From NCBI RefSeq assembly GCF_005146945.1, contig NZ_SWMS01000011.1, positions 124,001 through 188,000 of the forward strand: a stretch of 64,000 nucleotides of DNA, in the 5' to 3' direction. Both the position numbers and the translations under genes were made by a program. This stretch comes from Prauserella endophytica. GTDB lineage: Bacteria; Actinomycetota; Actinomycetes; Mycobacteriales; Pseudonocardiaceae. Position 1 is the first letter of the stretch. Every line of letters starts with the position of its first letter. Positions 26,877-34,733 of this stretch are shown here, piece after piece. The notes under the pieces are model-generated. The model was given only the letters and a program-made list of their open reading frames with translations, searched no databases and was not told the DNA's origin.

Positions 26877-27608
26877 TCACAGCGGCGCCGGCACGGCGGG
26901 CTCCACCAGCAGCATTCCGCCGACGACGAGACAGGTGAGTGTCAGGACCCCGAGGACGAGCAGCCAGATCGCGGCGGGCAGCCCGGTGAGGCGCGCGAGC
27001 TGGTCGGCGTCCGAGTCCCGCGCGGCACCCCGGCGGCGTTTGGCCTGCAGTTCGAACACCGGCCGCACCGACCCGATCAGCAGGAACCATGTCATCACGT
27101 AGACGAACGCCGCCTGCACACCCGGCCCGGCGAACCACGCGATCGCGGCGAGCACGGCCGCGGACACGAGCACGGCGAAGACCCCGTAGGCGTTGCGCAC
27201 CATCACCAGCACGCCCAGCAGCAGCACCGCCGCGATGCCGAGCACCGCGCTCAGGTTCTCGCCCGACACCAGCCCCGCGAAGGCCAGCCCCAGCAGCGCG
27301 GGCGCCGGATAGCCCGCGAGCGTGGTGAGCACCATGCCGGGCCCCTCCGGCTTGCCCCGCGACACCGTGACGCCCGAGGTGTCCGAGTGCAACCGGATGC
27401 CCTGCAGGCGTCTGCCGGCCAGCACCGCCACGGCGGCGTGTCCCGCCTCGTGCACGATCGTCATGACGTTGCGCGCGAGCCGCCACGGTGTCCGCAGCAG
27501 CACGACGAGCAGCGCCACCACACCCGTGGCGAGGGCGATGGTGCCGGTCGTGGCCGCGTCCAGGTCGAACGCACGCCAGATCTCGCTGTCTTGGACGGCC
27601 AACTGCAC
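26877..27608 (-). CDS. M50-like membrane metallopeptidase
   Basis: A 243-aa polytopic membrane protein with HEAGH (HExxH) in VMTIVHEAGHAAVAVLAGR at the second hydrophobic segment, matching the peptidase M50B-like family (PF13398). Five to six further hydrophobic helices follow, interrupted by a basic loop (KRRRGAARDSD). Site-2-protease-like intramembrane cleavage is possible, but the second zinc motif is not clear. GTG start, no strong ribosome site. Confidence 0.78.
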   Translation of the reverse strand: MQLAVQDSEIWRAFDLDAATTGTIALATGVVALLVVLLRTPWRLARNVMTIVHEAGHAAVAVLAGRRLQGIRLHSDTSGVTVSRGKPEGPGMVLTTLAGYPAPALLGLAFAGLVSGENLSAVLGIAAVLLLGVLVMVRNAYGVFAVLVSAAVLAAIAWFAGPGVQAAFVYVMTWFLLIGSVRPVFELQAKRRRGAARDSDADQLARLTGLPAAIWLLVLGVLTLTCLVVGGMLLVEPAVPAPL

Positions 27609-27679
27609 GCCGGCTAGCTCATCACAACGCCGGTCTGCTCTCCGTTACCCCCTTCCCCGGTGCGTTGCTCCACACCGCG

Positions 27680-28615
27680 CTATCGTTCCTCGCCCCCGTG
27701 CCGGCTCCAGGTGATCGCCGAGGTGCCGACCGACCTGAGCAGGAACGCACCCCAGCTCCGGAACGGCTGCCATCGCTGGGCGATGTCCTCCAGCTCCTCG
27801 ACCACCCCGGTGCCGTAGACGGCGGCCATCACCGTGTGCAGCCGCAGCTCGTGCCTCGGGAAGACATCGGGATGACCGACTCCGCGCACCACGATCAGCT
27901 CCGCCGAGAACGGCCCGACCCCCGCCAGGCCGCGCACCCGCTCCAACGCGTCCTCCACCGGCATCGCCCGCAGACTCCAGGCGTCGAGCAGTCCCTCCCG
28001 CGCGGCTCCGGCGATCGCGACGAGCCGCTGCCGTTTCTGCGCCGACAACCCTGGCTGCTCGTCGAGAGCGCACAACTGCTCAGGCGAGGGGAACGACGCT
28101 ACGGTCCGCCCGCCGACGGCGACGGCGCACCCGAGCCGGGCGGCCAGCCGCTGTTTCAGCAGCGCCGCCTGGGCCACCCGGAGCCGGGCACAGATCACCG
28201 CCCAGCACGCCGCCTCGTACGGCGAATGGAAGAGCACCGGCCGCAGGCCCGGATGTCGTTCCCGGAGAGTTCGCATGACCGGATCGGCCGCGACCGCATC
28301 GGCGAACCCGGTGCCGTCGACATCGAGCGACAGCATCCGGCGGACCTGCTCGGCGACGGCGGGCACGGCCTCACGGGTGGCCGTGACCTCGACGCTCACG
28401 ACATCGTGCGCTCGTTGCCGCACGAGGGCGCCCACGTGTTCGCCCGTGCCGTCCAGAGGAAACGCCAGGCGAAGCGTTCCCGGATCGTCCTCTGCGGCAC
28501 GCCCGGCCGGGGAGCGGTCCGCGGGAAAGGCCGCGCACCGGGTGAGGTCGAAGTCGCCGCATATCTCGAACTCGACGGTGGTCGGGCGGATGGTTCTCCT
28601 GGCGGTGGTCAGCAT
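27680..28615 (-). CDS. DNA-3-methyladenine glycosylase 2 (AlkA-like)
   Basis: 311 aa. The C-terminal half has the helix-hairpin-helix of HhH-GPD glycosylases (VRGLAGVGPFSAELIVVRGVGHPDVF). At the position of the usual catalytic Asp, the sequence is PRHELRLH, so Glu may replace it. An N-terminal AlkA-like domain precedes. It excises alkylated bases. ATG 28615 is preferred to ATG 28669 because GAGAGG lies 7 nt before it. Divergent from the erm leader region. Confidence 0.82.
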   Translation of the reverse strand: MLTTARRTIRPTTVEFEICGDFDLTRCAAFPADRSPAGRAAEDDPGTLRLAFPLDGTGEHVGALVRQRAHDVVSVEVTATREAVPAVAEQVRRMLSLDVDGTGFADAVAADPVMRTLRERHPGLRPVLFHSPYEAACWAVICARLRVAQAALLKQRLAARLGCAVAVGGRTVASFPSPEQLCALDEQPGLSAQKRQRLVAIAGAAREGLLDAWSLRAMPVEDALERVRGLAGVGPFSAELIVVRGVGHPDVFPRHELRLHTVMAAVYGTGVVEELEDIAQRWQPFRSWGAFLLRSVGTSAITWSRHGGEER

Positions 28616-28786
28616 CGTGCACCTCTCGGCAGATCGTCCGAACGTGATGTGCCGACCGTAGAACGACATCGTGACAGCACGGGAGTACCAAGTGCGCCAA
28701 AGGATCCGTTCGCACCCGGATCACGGTGAGAACGCCACGAACGGAGACCTCACCACGCCGCGGCGAATAATTCGGTTGCACTACCT

Positions 28787-28795
28787 TGCTACGTT
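28787..28795 (+). promoter_or_regulatory. Extended -10 promoter of the erm leader
   Basis: TGC-TACGTT is an extended -10 element. It places initiation near 28802, the ATG of the leader peptide, implying a leaderless transcript. At the -35 position lies an AT-rich patch (AATAATT, 28766-28772) unusual for this GC-rich region. That is reminiscent of WhiB7-controlled resistance promoters, but this link is inference. Confidence 0.45.
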
Positions 28796-28801
28796 TCTCG
28801 C

Positions 28802-28861
28802 ATGGGAACCTTGTGCAACCGCTGCATGGCGTTCGTCCGGCTTCGGCCGCGCCACGCCTGA
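28802..28861 (+). CDS. Putative erm leader peptide (19 aa)
   Basis: A 19-codon frame, MGTLCNRCMAFVRLRPRHA, begins at the predicted transcription start and ends 33 bp before a strong hairpin. Short leader peptides control many erm genes by macrolide-induced ribosome stalling. The C-terminal run is basic (RLRPRH), comparable with known stalling motifs rich in Arg. It rests on position and structure only; coding is not proven. Confidence 0.4.
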   Translation: MGTLCNRCMAFVRLRPRHA

Positions 28862-28894
28862 TCGCAGCGGCTGCGAGTCCACTTCAGGTACCTC

Positions 28895-28928
28895 CGCGTT
28901 CGCCCGGCTGAGCTGACGGGCGAACGCG
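28895..28928 (+). terminator. Attenuator-like hairpin in the erm leader
   Basis: CGCGTTCGCCCG (28895-28906) and CGGGCGAACGCG (28917-28928) form a perfect 12-bp stem with a 10-nt loop, between the leader peptide stop and the erm start. A smaller stem, TCGCA/TGCGA, precedes it near 28862. There is no T-tract. It could terminate transcription or fold the leader. Confidence 0.6.
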
Positions 28929-29034
28929 TCGTGCCCATCTCCTGAGCCCTTTCCGGCCGGCTTCGGTCGCTGCGCCATGACGTCCGCGCGCGCCTCCCTC
29001 GGCGCGTTTCCCTCTGTCATGACGGAGTCGCACC

Positions 29035-29841
29035 ATGCCGCAATCCGGCCACTCTCCTGCCCGGAAACCAGTCCCCAACCCGTCCGGTGTCCATTTCCTC
29101 GCCTCGCACAGCATCGCCGAAAGCCTGATCAGCTTCTGCTCACCGGGCCCCGCCGATCTGGTGGTGGACTTCGGCGCGGGCTTCGGCGCGATCACCGCAC
29201 CGCTGGCGAGAACCGGCGCAAGGGTGATCGCCGTCGAACGCGATCCCGCCTTCGTCCGAAAGCTCAGCAAGCGGGTCTCCCAGCACCCCAACGTACGAGT
29301 CGTCACGGCCGATGCCCGCAGTTTTCCCTTGCCCCGCAAGGATTTCCTCGTCGTGGCGAACATTCCGTACTCCATCTCGACGGCACTGCTGCGCAGGCTG
29401 TTGACACCGAAGGTGACGGCCCTGCGCCGCGCGGCGTTGATCGTGGAATGGGGCTTCGCCAAACGGCTCACCACCTCCGTGCCGAGGACCAAGGAGCTGG
29501 CGTGGTGGGCGGGGCGCTTCGACCTCTCACTCGAACGCCGCGTCCCGGCCCGCTGTTTCCGCCCCGCGCCCACTGTGGACTCCGCCCAGCTGAACATCCG
29601 GCGCAGGGCAGGACTGGGCCGGAGTGCGGAGCGGGCGCTGTGGGCGCTGCTCGAGACCGCCTACCGCGCGCCGGCGCGCAGCGTCAGGGCGACCGTCGCC
29701 GAACTGACGGGCAGGAAACCACACCGTGCGCTCAAATCCTGCGGCATCGACCCGGCGGCACCGGCCGGATCGGTGTCACCCCGCCAATGGGCGACGCTGG
29801 CGATCGCACTGGACGGCAACTCTCAGCCAAGTGAGCGCTGA
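29035..29841 (+). CDS. erm: 23S rRNA (adenine-N6)-dimethyltransferase, Erm family
   Basis: 268 aa of the KsgA/Erm fold. SAM motif I is VVDFGAGFGAIT (residues 43-54), the acidic VERDP follows at about 68, and the catalytic motif NIPYSIS is at 109-115. The C-terminal half carries the RPAPTVDSA block. Erm dimethylates A2058 of 23S rRNA and gives macrolide-lincosamide-streptogramin B resistance. GGAG sits 7 nt before ATG 29035. A long leader with a possible leader peptide and hairpin precedes it, suggesting inducible expression. No macrolide synthesis genes adjoin. Confidence 0.88.
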   Translation: MPQSGHSPARKPVPNPSGVHFLASHSIAESLISFCSPGPADLVVDFGAGFGAITAPLARTGARVIAVERDPAFVRKLSKRVSQHPNVRVVTADARSFPLPRKDFLVVANIPYSISTALLRRLLTPKVTALRRAALIVEWGFAKRLTTSVPRTKELAWWAGRFDLSLERRVPARCFRPAPTVDSAQLNIRRRAGLGRSAERALWALLETAYRAPARSVRATVAELTGRKPHRALKSCGIDPAAPAGSVSPRQWATLAIALDGNSQPSER

Positions 29842-29881
29842 CCCTCAGCCTGCTCTCACGAACCGGGACCACGCTTGAAAC

Positions 29882-30826
29882 ATGACCGAGAACCCGCAGG
29901 CTCCGCGGCAACACACCAATCCGCTGTTCACCCACCAAACGGGCCCGCCGCCACAACAGCACGCCCATCCGCCGTTCCGGGAACCGCCGAGAAAACGGAC
30001 GATCTCCGGCCGCGTCGGCGTGCTCGTGACGTCCGCGGCCGTGGTCGCCGCGCTGGTCGGCGGCGCAGGGGGTGCCGCGTTCGTCACGGCGGCGCACGAC
30101 GGCGCGGGCAGTTCGCCGTCGACGAGCTCGGCCGGGTCGGCCACCGGCCAGCAGGTCTCCACCGGCTCGGCGGACGTGAGCGGCGTCGCCGAGAGGGTGC
30201 TGCCGAGCGTCGTGCAGATCGAGGCGTCGGTCCCCGGCGGCCAGTCCCTCGGCTCCGGCGTGATCCTCAGCGAGGACGGCCGGATCCTCACCAACGCGCA
30301 CGTGGTGAGCGACGCGGTCGGAGACGTCACCGTCACGCTGTCGGACGGCACCACCTACCGGGCAAGCGTGCTCGGCGCCGACGAGAAGGCGGACATCGCC
30401 GTGCTGCAGGCCAGGGACGCGAGCGGCCTCACCCCGGCCGTCCTTGGCGACTCCGACTCCCTGAAGGTCGGCCAGGAGGTCGTGGCGATCGGCTCCCCCG
30501 CCGGCCTGCAGAACACCGTCACGTCGGGCATCGTGAGCGCCGTCGACCGCATGCTCTCCGACCTCTCCGGACAGGAGCCGCAGTCGCCCTTCGGACGGCA
30601 GGCGTTCGACCAGACGTCCGACTCGCCGAGCTACACCGCGATCCAGACCGACGCCTCGATCAACCAAGGCAACTCGGGTGGCCCGCTGGTCAACTCGGCG
30701 GGAGAGGTCATCGGCATCAACTCCGCGATGTACTCGCCGTCCGGCTCGGGCAGCGTCGGCATCGGCTTCGCCATCCCCATCAACGACGCGAAAACGATCA
30801 TCGACAACATCGAGAACGGAGCGTGA
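29882..30826 (+). CDS. Membrane-anchored trypsin-like serine protease (HtrA-like, no PDZ)
   Basis: 314 aa. A Pro/His-rich cytoplasmic tail (1-44) is followed by one membrane helix (about 46-68), a Ser/Thr/Gly linker and a S1C protease domain with His140 (TNAHVV), Asp171 (KADIAVL) and Ser265 (GNSGGPL). The protease should face outside. The protein ends right after the protease domain, so the PDZ domain common in DegP/HtrA relatives is missing. It lies between erm and orn, on the same strand. Confidence 0.9.
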   Translation: MTENPQAPRQHTNPLFTHQTGPPPQQHAHPPFREPPRKRTISGRVGVLVTSAAVVAALVGGAGGAAFVTAAHDGAGSSPSTSSAGSATGQQVSTGSADVSGVAERVLPSVVQIEASVPGGQSLGSGVILSEDGRILTNAHVVSDAVGDVTVTLSDGTTYRASVLGADEKADIAVLQARDASGLTPAVLGDSDSLKVGQEVVAIGSPAGLQNTVTSGIVSAVDRMLSDLSGQEPQSPFGRQAFDQTSDSPSYTAIQTDASINQGNSGGPLVNSAGEVIGINSAMYSPSGSGSVGIGFAIPINDAKTIIDNIENGA

Positions 30827-30862
30827 CAAGCGGTCGGAAGCACGTCACGTTAGTGTGGCCGG

Positions 30863-31468
30863 GTGACCGACCGTCTTGTCTGGATCGATTGTGAAATGAC
30901 GGGGCTCGACCTGGCGAAGGACGCCCTCATCGAGATCGCCGTACTCGTGACCGACGCCGAGCTTCGAGTACTCGGCGAGGGCCTCGACCTGGTCATCCAC
31001 GCCGATGACGAGGCGCTAGCGAACATGCCGGACGTGGTGCGCGACATGCACGCCCGCTCCGGGCTCACCGAGGAGGTGCGCCGCTCGACGGTCACGCTCG
31101 AGGAAGCCGAGCGCAAGGTGCTCGACTACGTCCGCGCCCACGTGCCCGACGCCCAGACGGCGCCGCTGGCGGGCAACTCGATCGGCACCGACCGCGGTTT
31201 CATCGCCAGGGACATGCCCGAGCTCGACGCCTACCTCCACTACCGCATGGTGGACGTGTCGTCCGTCAAGGAGCTCGTGCGCCGCTGGTACCCGCGGATC
31301 TACTACGCCAAGCCGGAGAAGGGCCTCGCCCACCGCGCGCTCGCCGACATCAAGGAGTCCATCGGCGAGCTGGAGTACTACCGCAGGACCGCCTTCGTCG
31401 CCCAGCCGGGCCCGAGCACCGAACAGGCCAGGGCCGCCGCCGACGAGGTGCTGCGCGCACGGTCTTGA
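30863..31468 (+). CDS. orn: Oligoribonuclease
   Basis: 201 aa, DEDDh exonuclease. [10 protein letters not shown] gives the first Asp-Glu pair, [16 protein letters not shown] the middle block with its Asp, and [13 protein letters not shown] the His and final Asp. It degrades dinucleotides to mononucleotides and clears linear pGpG/pApA. GTG start at 30863. Complete and of normal length, 73 bp upstream of tRNA-His, which is the usual arrangement in many actinomycetes. Confidence 0.95.
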   Translation: MTDRLVWIDCEMTGLDLAKDALIEIAVLVTDAELRVLGEGLDLVIHADDEALANMPDVVRDMHARSGLTEEVRRSTVTLEEAERKVLDYVRAHVPDAQTAPLAGNSIGTDRGFIARDMPELDAYLHYRMVDVSSVKELVRRWYPRIYYAKPEKGLAHRALADIKESIGELEYYRRTAFVAQPGPSTEQARAAADEVLRARS

Positions 31469-31541
31469 GCAACCCGGTTCATGGTCGCTGAGGCGACACG
31501 CTACGATATTCCAGCCGAGGTGCTCAGCAGGCTCCTCGCAT

Positions 31542-31618
31542 GGTGGGTATAGCTCAGTCGGTAGAGCACCTGGTTGTGGTCCAGGGGGTCGCGGGTTCAA
31601 GTCCCGTTACTCACCCCA
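31542..31618 (+). tRNA. tRNA-His(GTG)
   Basis: Cloverleaf with an acceptor stem GTGGGTA/TACTCAC, the extra 5' G-1 at 31542 opposite C73 as in all tRNA-His, and anticodon stem CCTGG/CCAGG around loop TTGTGGT. The anticodon GTG is at 31576-31578. The T-loop GTTCAAG is present and the CCA end is encoded (31616-31618). Confidence 0.96.
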
Positions 31619-31620
31619 GA

Positions 31621-31665
31621 ACGACCTGTGGCGGCCGCCCTTCGTGGGGCGGCCGCCACAGTCGT
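31621..31665. terminator. Very strong bidirectional terminator
   Basis: CTGTGGCGGCCGCCC (31626-31640) pairs perfectly with GGGCGGCCGCCACAG (31647-31661) around a 6-nt loop. ACGA/TCGT outside it extends the stem past one bulged C. It separates tRNA-His from the convergent L,D-transpeptidase gene. Confidence 0.85.
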
Positions 31666-31674
31666 ATCCAGGCC

Positions 31675-32886
31675 CTATCCCTCCGGGCCGGCGATCCACT
31701 GCTCCCACGACAGCTGCCAGACGCTCCAGCCGTCGGTCGGCTCGAGGATCTGCTCGCCCGCGTTCTGCACGGTCACGACGTCGCCGGGCTTCGAGGTCTC
31801 CATCAGCCACGCGGCGTTCTCCGTGGAGAGGTTGATGCAGCCGTGGCTGGTGTTGGTGTTGCCCTGGTAGCCCACCGACCAGGGCGCCGAGTGGTAGAAG
31901 ATCCCGCTGTAGGACAGGCGCACCGCGTACTCGACCCACAGCCGGTAGCCCTGGCTGCTGTCGACCGCGACACCGTAGGTGCTGGAGTCCATGGTGTAGC
32001 CGTTGTGCTCGCTCATGACGGTGTAGGTGCCGTTCGGCGTCGGGCTCGACGGCTTGCCCATGGAGATCGGCATCGTCCTGACCTCCTGGTCGTTGACGTA
32101 CACCTTCATGTGGTGGGTCGCACCGTCGGCGATCGCGACCAGTTTGTCCCCGATCGTGAGGTTCGCGGCCTTGTCCTCGGCACCGTAGGTGCCATCACCC
32201 AGGTTCCTGCCGTAGATGCCGGCGTCGACAGACACGGTGGTGCCCGGCTGCCAGTACTCCTTCGGCCGCCAGGTGGCCTGGTCGTCGCTGAACCAGTGGA
32301 AGGCCCCCTCCGTCTGCGGCTGCGTAGTGATCCGCAACGCCTTCTCGGCCGCCGCCTTGTCGGTGATGTCGTCAGAGAACGTGAAGATCAGCGGCATGCC
32401 CACCCCGACCGTCTGGCCGTCCTGGACGTTCATCGAGACGCTGACCGTCTGCGCGGGAGTGACCGTCGTGAACGTCGAGGTGGCGGTGGCGGGCTTGCCG
32501 TCCTGGCCCGTCGCCTTGGCCGTGAGCGTGTAGGTCTTGCCGTAACCGAGCGGCTCCGCCGACTGCCACGACGTGCCGTCCGGCGTGAGGCCGCCTTTCA
32601 CGACCGTGCCGTGGGCGCCGACCAGCGACGCCTCCGTGATCTTGCCGTTGGTGGCGTTCGCGGTGATCGGTTGTCCCGGCTCCACGTTCTGCGCACCCTC
32701 GGCGATCGACAGGCTGAGCGAGACGGGCTCGGGAGGTGCGGTGGTCTGCGAGGTGTCCGAGCCCTGATCTGTGGAGCGCTCGTCGCTCGCGGCAGACGTG
32801 CAGCCCGCGAGCAGCGCACCCGCCAGCGCCACGATCGATACCAGCCGAACCCCCGGAAACGGGCCGCGCACACCCCGACGTTTCAT
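31675..32886 (-). CDS. L,D-transpeptidase lipoprotein (LdtMt2-like)
   Basis: 403 aa. An N-terminal signal ends in the lipobox ALLAGC-T, so it is anchored outside the membrane. Two Ig-like domains (about residues 50-240) precede the YkuD catalytic domain, with His348 and Cys350 in NTSHGCINLS and a C-terminal Trp-rich tail (DGWSVWQLSWEQW). It makes 3-3 peptidoglycan cross-links and is relatively resistant to most beta-lactams except carbapenems, as known for LdtMt2. The Asp/Ser/Thr linker after Cys is typical. Confidence 0.93.
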   Translation of the reverse strand: MKRRGVRGPFPGVRLVSIVALAGALLAGCTSAASDERSTDQGSDTSQTTAPPEPVSLSLSIAEGAQNVEPGQPITANATNGKITEASLVGAHGTVVKGGLTPDGTSWQSAEPLGYGKTYTLTAKATGQDGKPATATSTFTTVTPAQTVSVSMNVQDGQTVGVGMPLIFTFSDDITDKAAAEKALRITTQPQTEGAFHWFSDDQATWRPKEYWQPGTTVSVDAGIYGRNLGDGTYGAEDKAANLTIGDKLVAIADGATHHMKVYVNDQEVRTMPISMGKPSSPTPNGTYTVMSEHNGYTMDSSTYGVAVDSSQGYRLWVEYAVRLSYSGIFYHSAPWSVGYQGNTNTSHGCINLSTENAAWLMETSKPGDVVTVQNAGEQILEPTDGWSVWQLSWEQWIAGPEG

Positions 32887-33088
32887 CGGCGACCATCACT
32901 TTCGTGTCCTGATTACCCCAGTTGTGGGCCCCAGTCTGCCCCATTCGTCGCATAGCGTGTGCGGCTGTTGCCAAGTCGTGCTCAGTCGTGTTGGCAGGGG
33001 TGCTCGACAGGGGCAAGGAGGCGCCGTGCTACTGTTTCTCTCGTCGCTGAGGGGGACCCACGAACGCGGGTTCCAGACCGCACGACGC

Positions 33089-33161
<73 letters not shown>

Positions 33162-33167
33162 CTTCCA

Positions 33168-33201
33168 CCCCAGGTCAGAGCACCTGGGGTTGTTTCTTTT
33201 T
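33168..33201 (+). terminator. Rho-independent terminator of tRNA-Lys
   Basis: CCCCAGGT (33168-33175) pairs with ACCTGGGG (33182-33189) around a 6-nt loop and is followed by TTGTTTCTTTTT. It is the only classical hairpin plus T-tract terminator noticed in this window. Confidence 0.9.
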
Positions 33202-33216
33202 GATCATGGTGCCCCT

Positions 33217-33665
33217 TTACTGCCCCTTTCTGTCGCCGGGGGCATCGACCACCGACACGACATGACGCCGAGACCGGCTTGCGGCGACGTAGGTGCCTGT
33301 GGTTTGCGACACGCGTGGGTGGCCCAGCAGGTCGCTCGCTTCTCGTGCGGCAACGCGTCCGTGAGCGGAGTCGCGACAGTCCGCCTGAACGTGCGAGGCG
33401 TGAACCAGTCCCCGATGCCGTGCCGCTCGCGGAAGGCTCGCCAGTCGCGACGTAGGTTGCGGGTCTCCCGAGAGCCTCCGAGCGTATTCGGGAAGACCCA
33501 GCCGGTCAGCTTCTCCGGGGCGACGCCAGCCATGGCCGCGAGACGCTCACGCCGATCCAGGCGCAAGTCCACGAGCCAGTCGGCAAGCGGAAAGCCACGC
33601 TGGGCGTTCTCACCCTTGCCCTCGTTGATCGCCTTGCCCGTGCTTGCTGCGGATCGTGTTGCCAT
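33217..33665 (-). pseudogene. Tyrosine recombinase (integrase) relic, frameshifted
   Basis: Only the C-terminal catalytic part remains. One frame reads GWVFPNTLGGSRETRNLRR, then GDWFTPRTFRRTVATPLTD (box II His-x-x-Arg region, here with Arg for His). The frame then breaks near 33350. One missing base restores AREASDLLGHPRVSQTTGTYVA, with the LGH motif and the nucleophilic Tyr, ending at TAA 33217. The N-terminal arm-binding and core-binding domains are absent or unrecognisable. It points toward the 3' end of tRNA-Lys 56 bp away, as integrases do in integrated actinomycete elements. Confidence 0.85.
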
Positions 33666-33912
33666 CGACCCACGCGGTCTTGTCTTCGAAGGCCGCATGG
33701 GATCTCGACGGTACTCCGACCTACTACGATGAAATCGGTTCCGCGGGCGCCCCGCCGGCGCGAACGCATCGCGCCGGACCTTCCCGGCCGTGCGCGCACC
33801 TACCCGCTCCGTGGCGAGGTCACGACCACCATTGATCGGCACGCCGAATTCGTCCTCCTGTTGACGCAGCAGCTGTTCGGCGACGCCAAGGTCGTCGTCA
33901 CCGGAACCTCGA

Positions 33913-34258
33913 GCTGCCAACTTCCCGGACGACTTCAGCGCGGCCATCGCTTTCGAGGGCGCCGCTTGCACCCCGACGTTTCCCGACCCTGGCGAGTACA
34001 TGCAGCCGAGCTGGAAGCCGGGCCGGCAGGACACGATGAAACGCATCTCCGGCGCCGCGTTTGAACAAAGCTCGTCGCGGCCGGGGACGAGGACTTCTGG
34101 CCTCCGATTGCCCTCGTCGACGAGATAGCGGCCGGTCTCCCTGACGGTAAGAAGCTCACGATCGACGGATCGGTCACTATCCGATGTTCGAGGACCCCGA
34201 ACGGATCTGCGTGATCATCGTCGACTTCCTGAGGCACGTCGGAGAGCGTTCCGGATAG
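33913..34258 (+). pseudogene. Alpha/beta-hydrolase relic with two frameshifts
   Basis: Three frames join into one protein-like series. First comes NFPDDFSAAIAFEG through MKRISGAAFEQ. Then, from 34068, KLVAAGDEDFWPPIALVDEI, the classic strand bearing the catalytic Asp. Then, from 34172, GHYPMFEDPERICVIIVDFL with the catalytic His, ending at TAG 34258. The last two parts match the C-terminus of alpha/beta hydrolases well; the first is less certain. The nucleophile region is not found. Confidence 0.65.
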
Positions 34259-34272
34259 CCCGTGCGGTGGTC

Positions 34273-34722
34273 CTACTGGCCCTCCACTCTCGACCAAGCC
34301 GCGGAGACGCCATGCTCAGCCCAGTCGTCGACGACAAGCCGGGCGTTGGCGCCGATCTCCAGCTCGTCGAGTTCTCCGACCCAGCGGCCCGCGATCCGGA
34401 TGCCCGGCTCGACATCGACCAGCGCTGTCGCGGCCGGCAGGTGGTCGACGTAGCTCGGGTGGAAGGCGCGGTAGGCGATCGAGAAGCTCGCGATCGTCCC
34501 CGCTCCCGGTGCCTGGATCCAGCTGAAGTCCTCCGACTGGCAGTGGCGGCAGAACGGCCGGGGAGGCCACTGCTTGGTCCTGCAGCTCATGCACTGCCGG
34601 ACGAGGAGCTCGCCGTGCGCCAGGGCCCGCAGATGGGGCGCGAAGAGCGGATCCTCGCCGTTCAGCGGCAACGGGAGGCCAGCGGCCTCCTGTTCGAGCG
34701 TGGAGGCCGGAATCCGGTTCAT
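34273..34722 (-). CDS. DUF35 zinc-ribbon/OB-fold acyl-CoA-binding protein
   Basis: 149 aa. A rubredoxin-like zinc ribbon with four Cys (CMSCRTKQWPPRPFCRHC, residues about 44-61) is followed by an OB-fold (GTIASFSIAYRAF). DUF35 proteins partner thiolase-like enzymes: they bind the CoA moiety and stabilise the complex, as known for Ltp2-ChsH2 in steroid side-chain degradation. The thiolase-like gene ends 11 bp upstream on the same strand, which fits such a pair. It is the last gene of the catabolic run. Confidence 0.87.
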   Translation of the reverse strand: MNRIPASTLEQEAAGLPLPLNGEDPLFAPHLRALAHGELLVRQCMSCRTKQWPPRPFCRHCQSEDFSWIQAPGAGTIASFSIAYRAFHPSYVDHLPAATALVDVEPGIRIAGRWVGELDELEIGANARLVVDDWAEHGVSAAWSRVEGQ

Positions 34723-34733
34723 ACTTCTACCTC

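Noticed and set aside
28781-29020. A 79-codon minus-strand frame across the erm leader
   Set aside because: No ribosome site, no domain, and it overlaps the hairpin and leader peptide, which explain the region better. Kept only as an alternative.
32887-33088. Gap between the L,D-transpeptidase and tRNA-Lys as an attachment or phage remnant
   Set aside because: It needs to hold promoters for both divergent genes, and no integrase, repeat or second tRNA fragment was found there.
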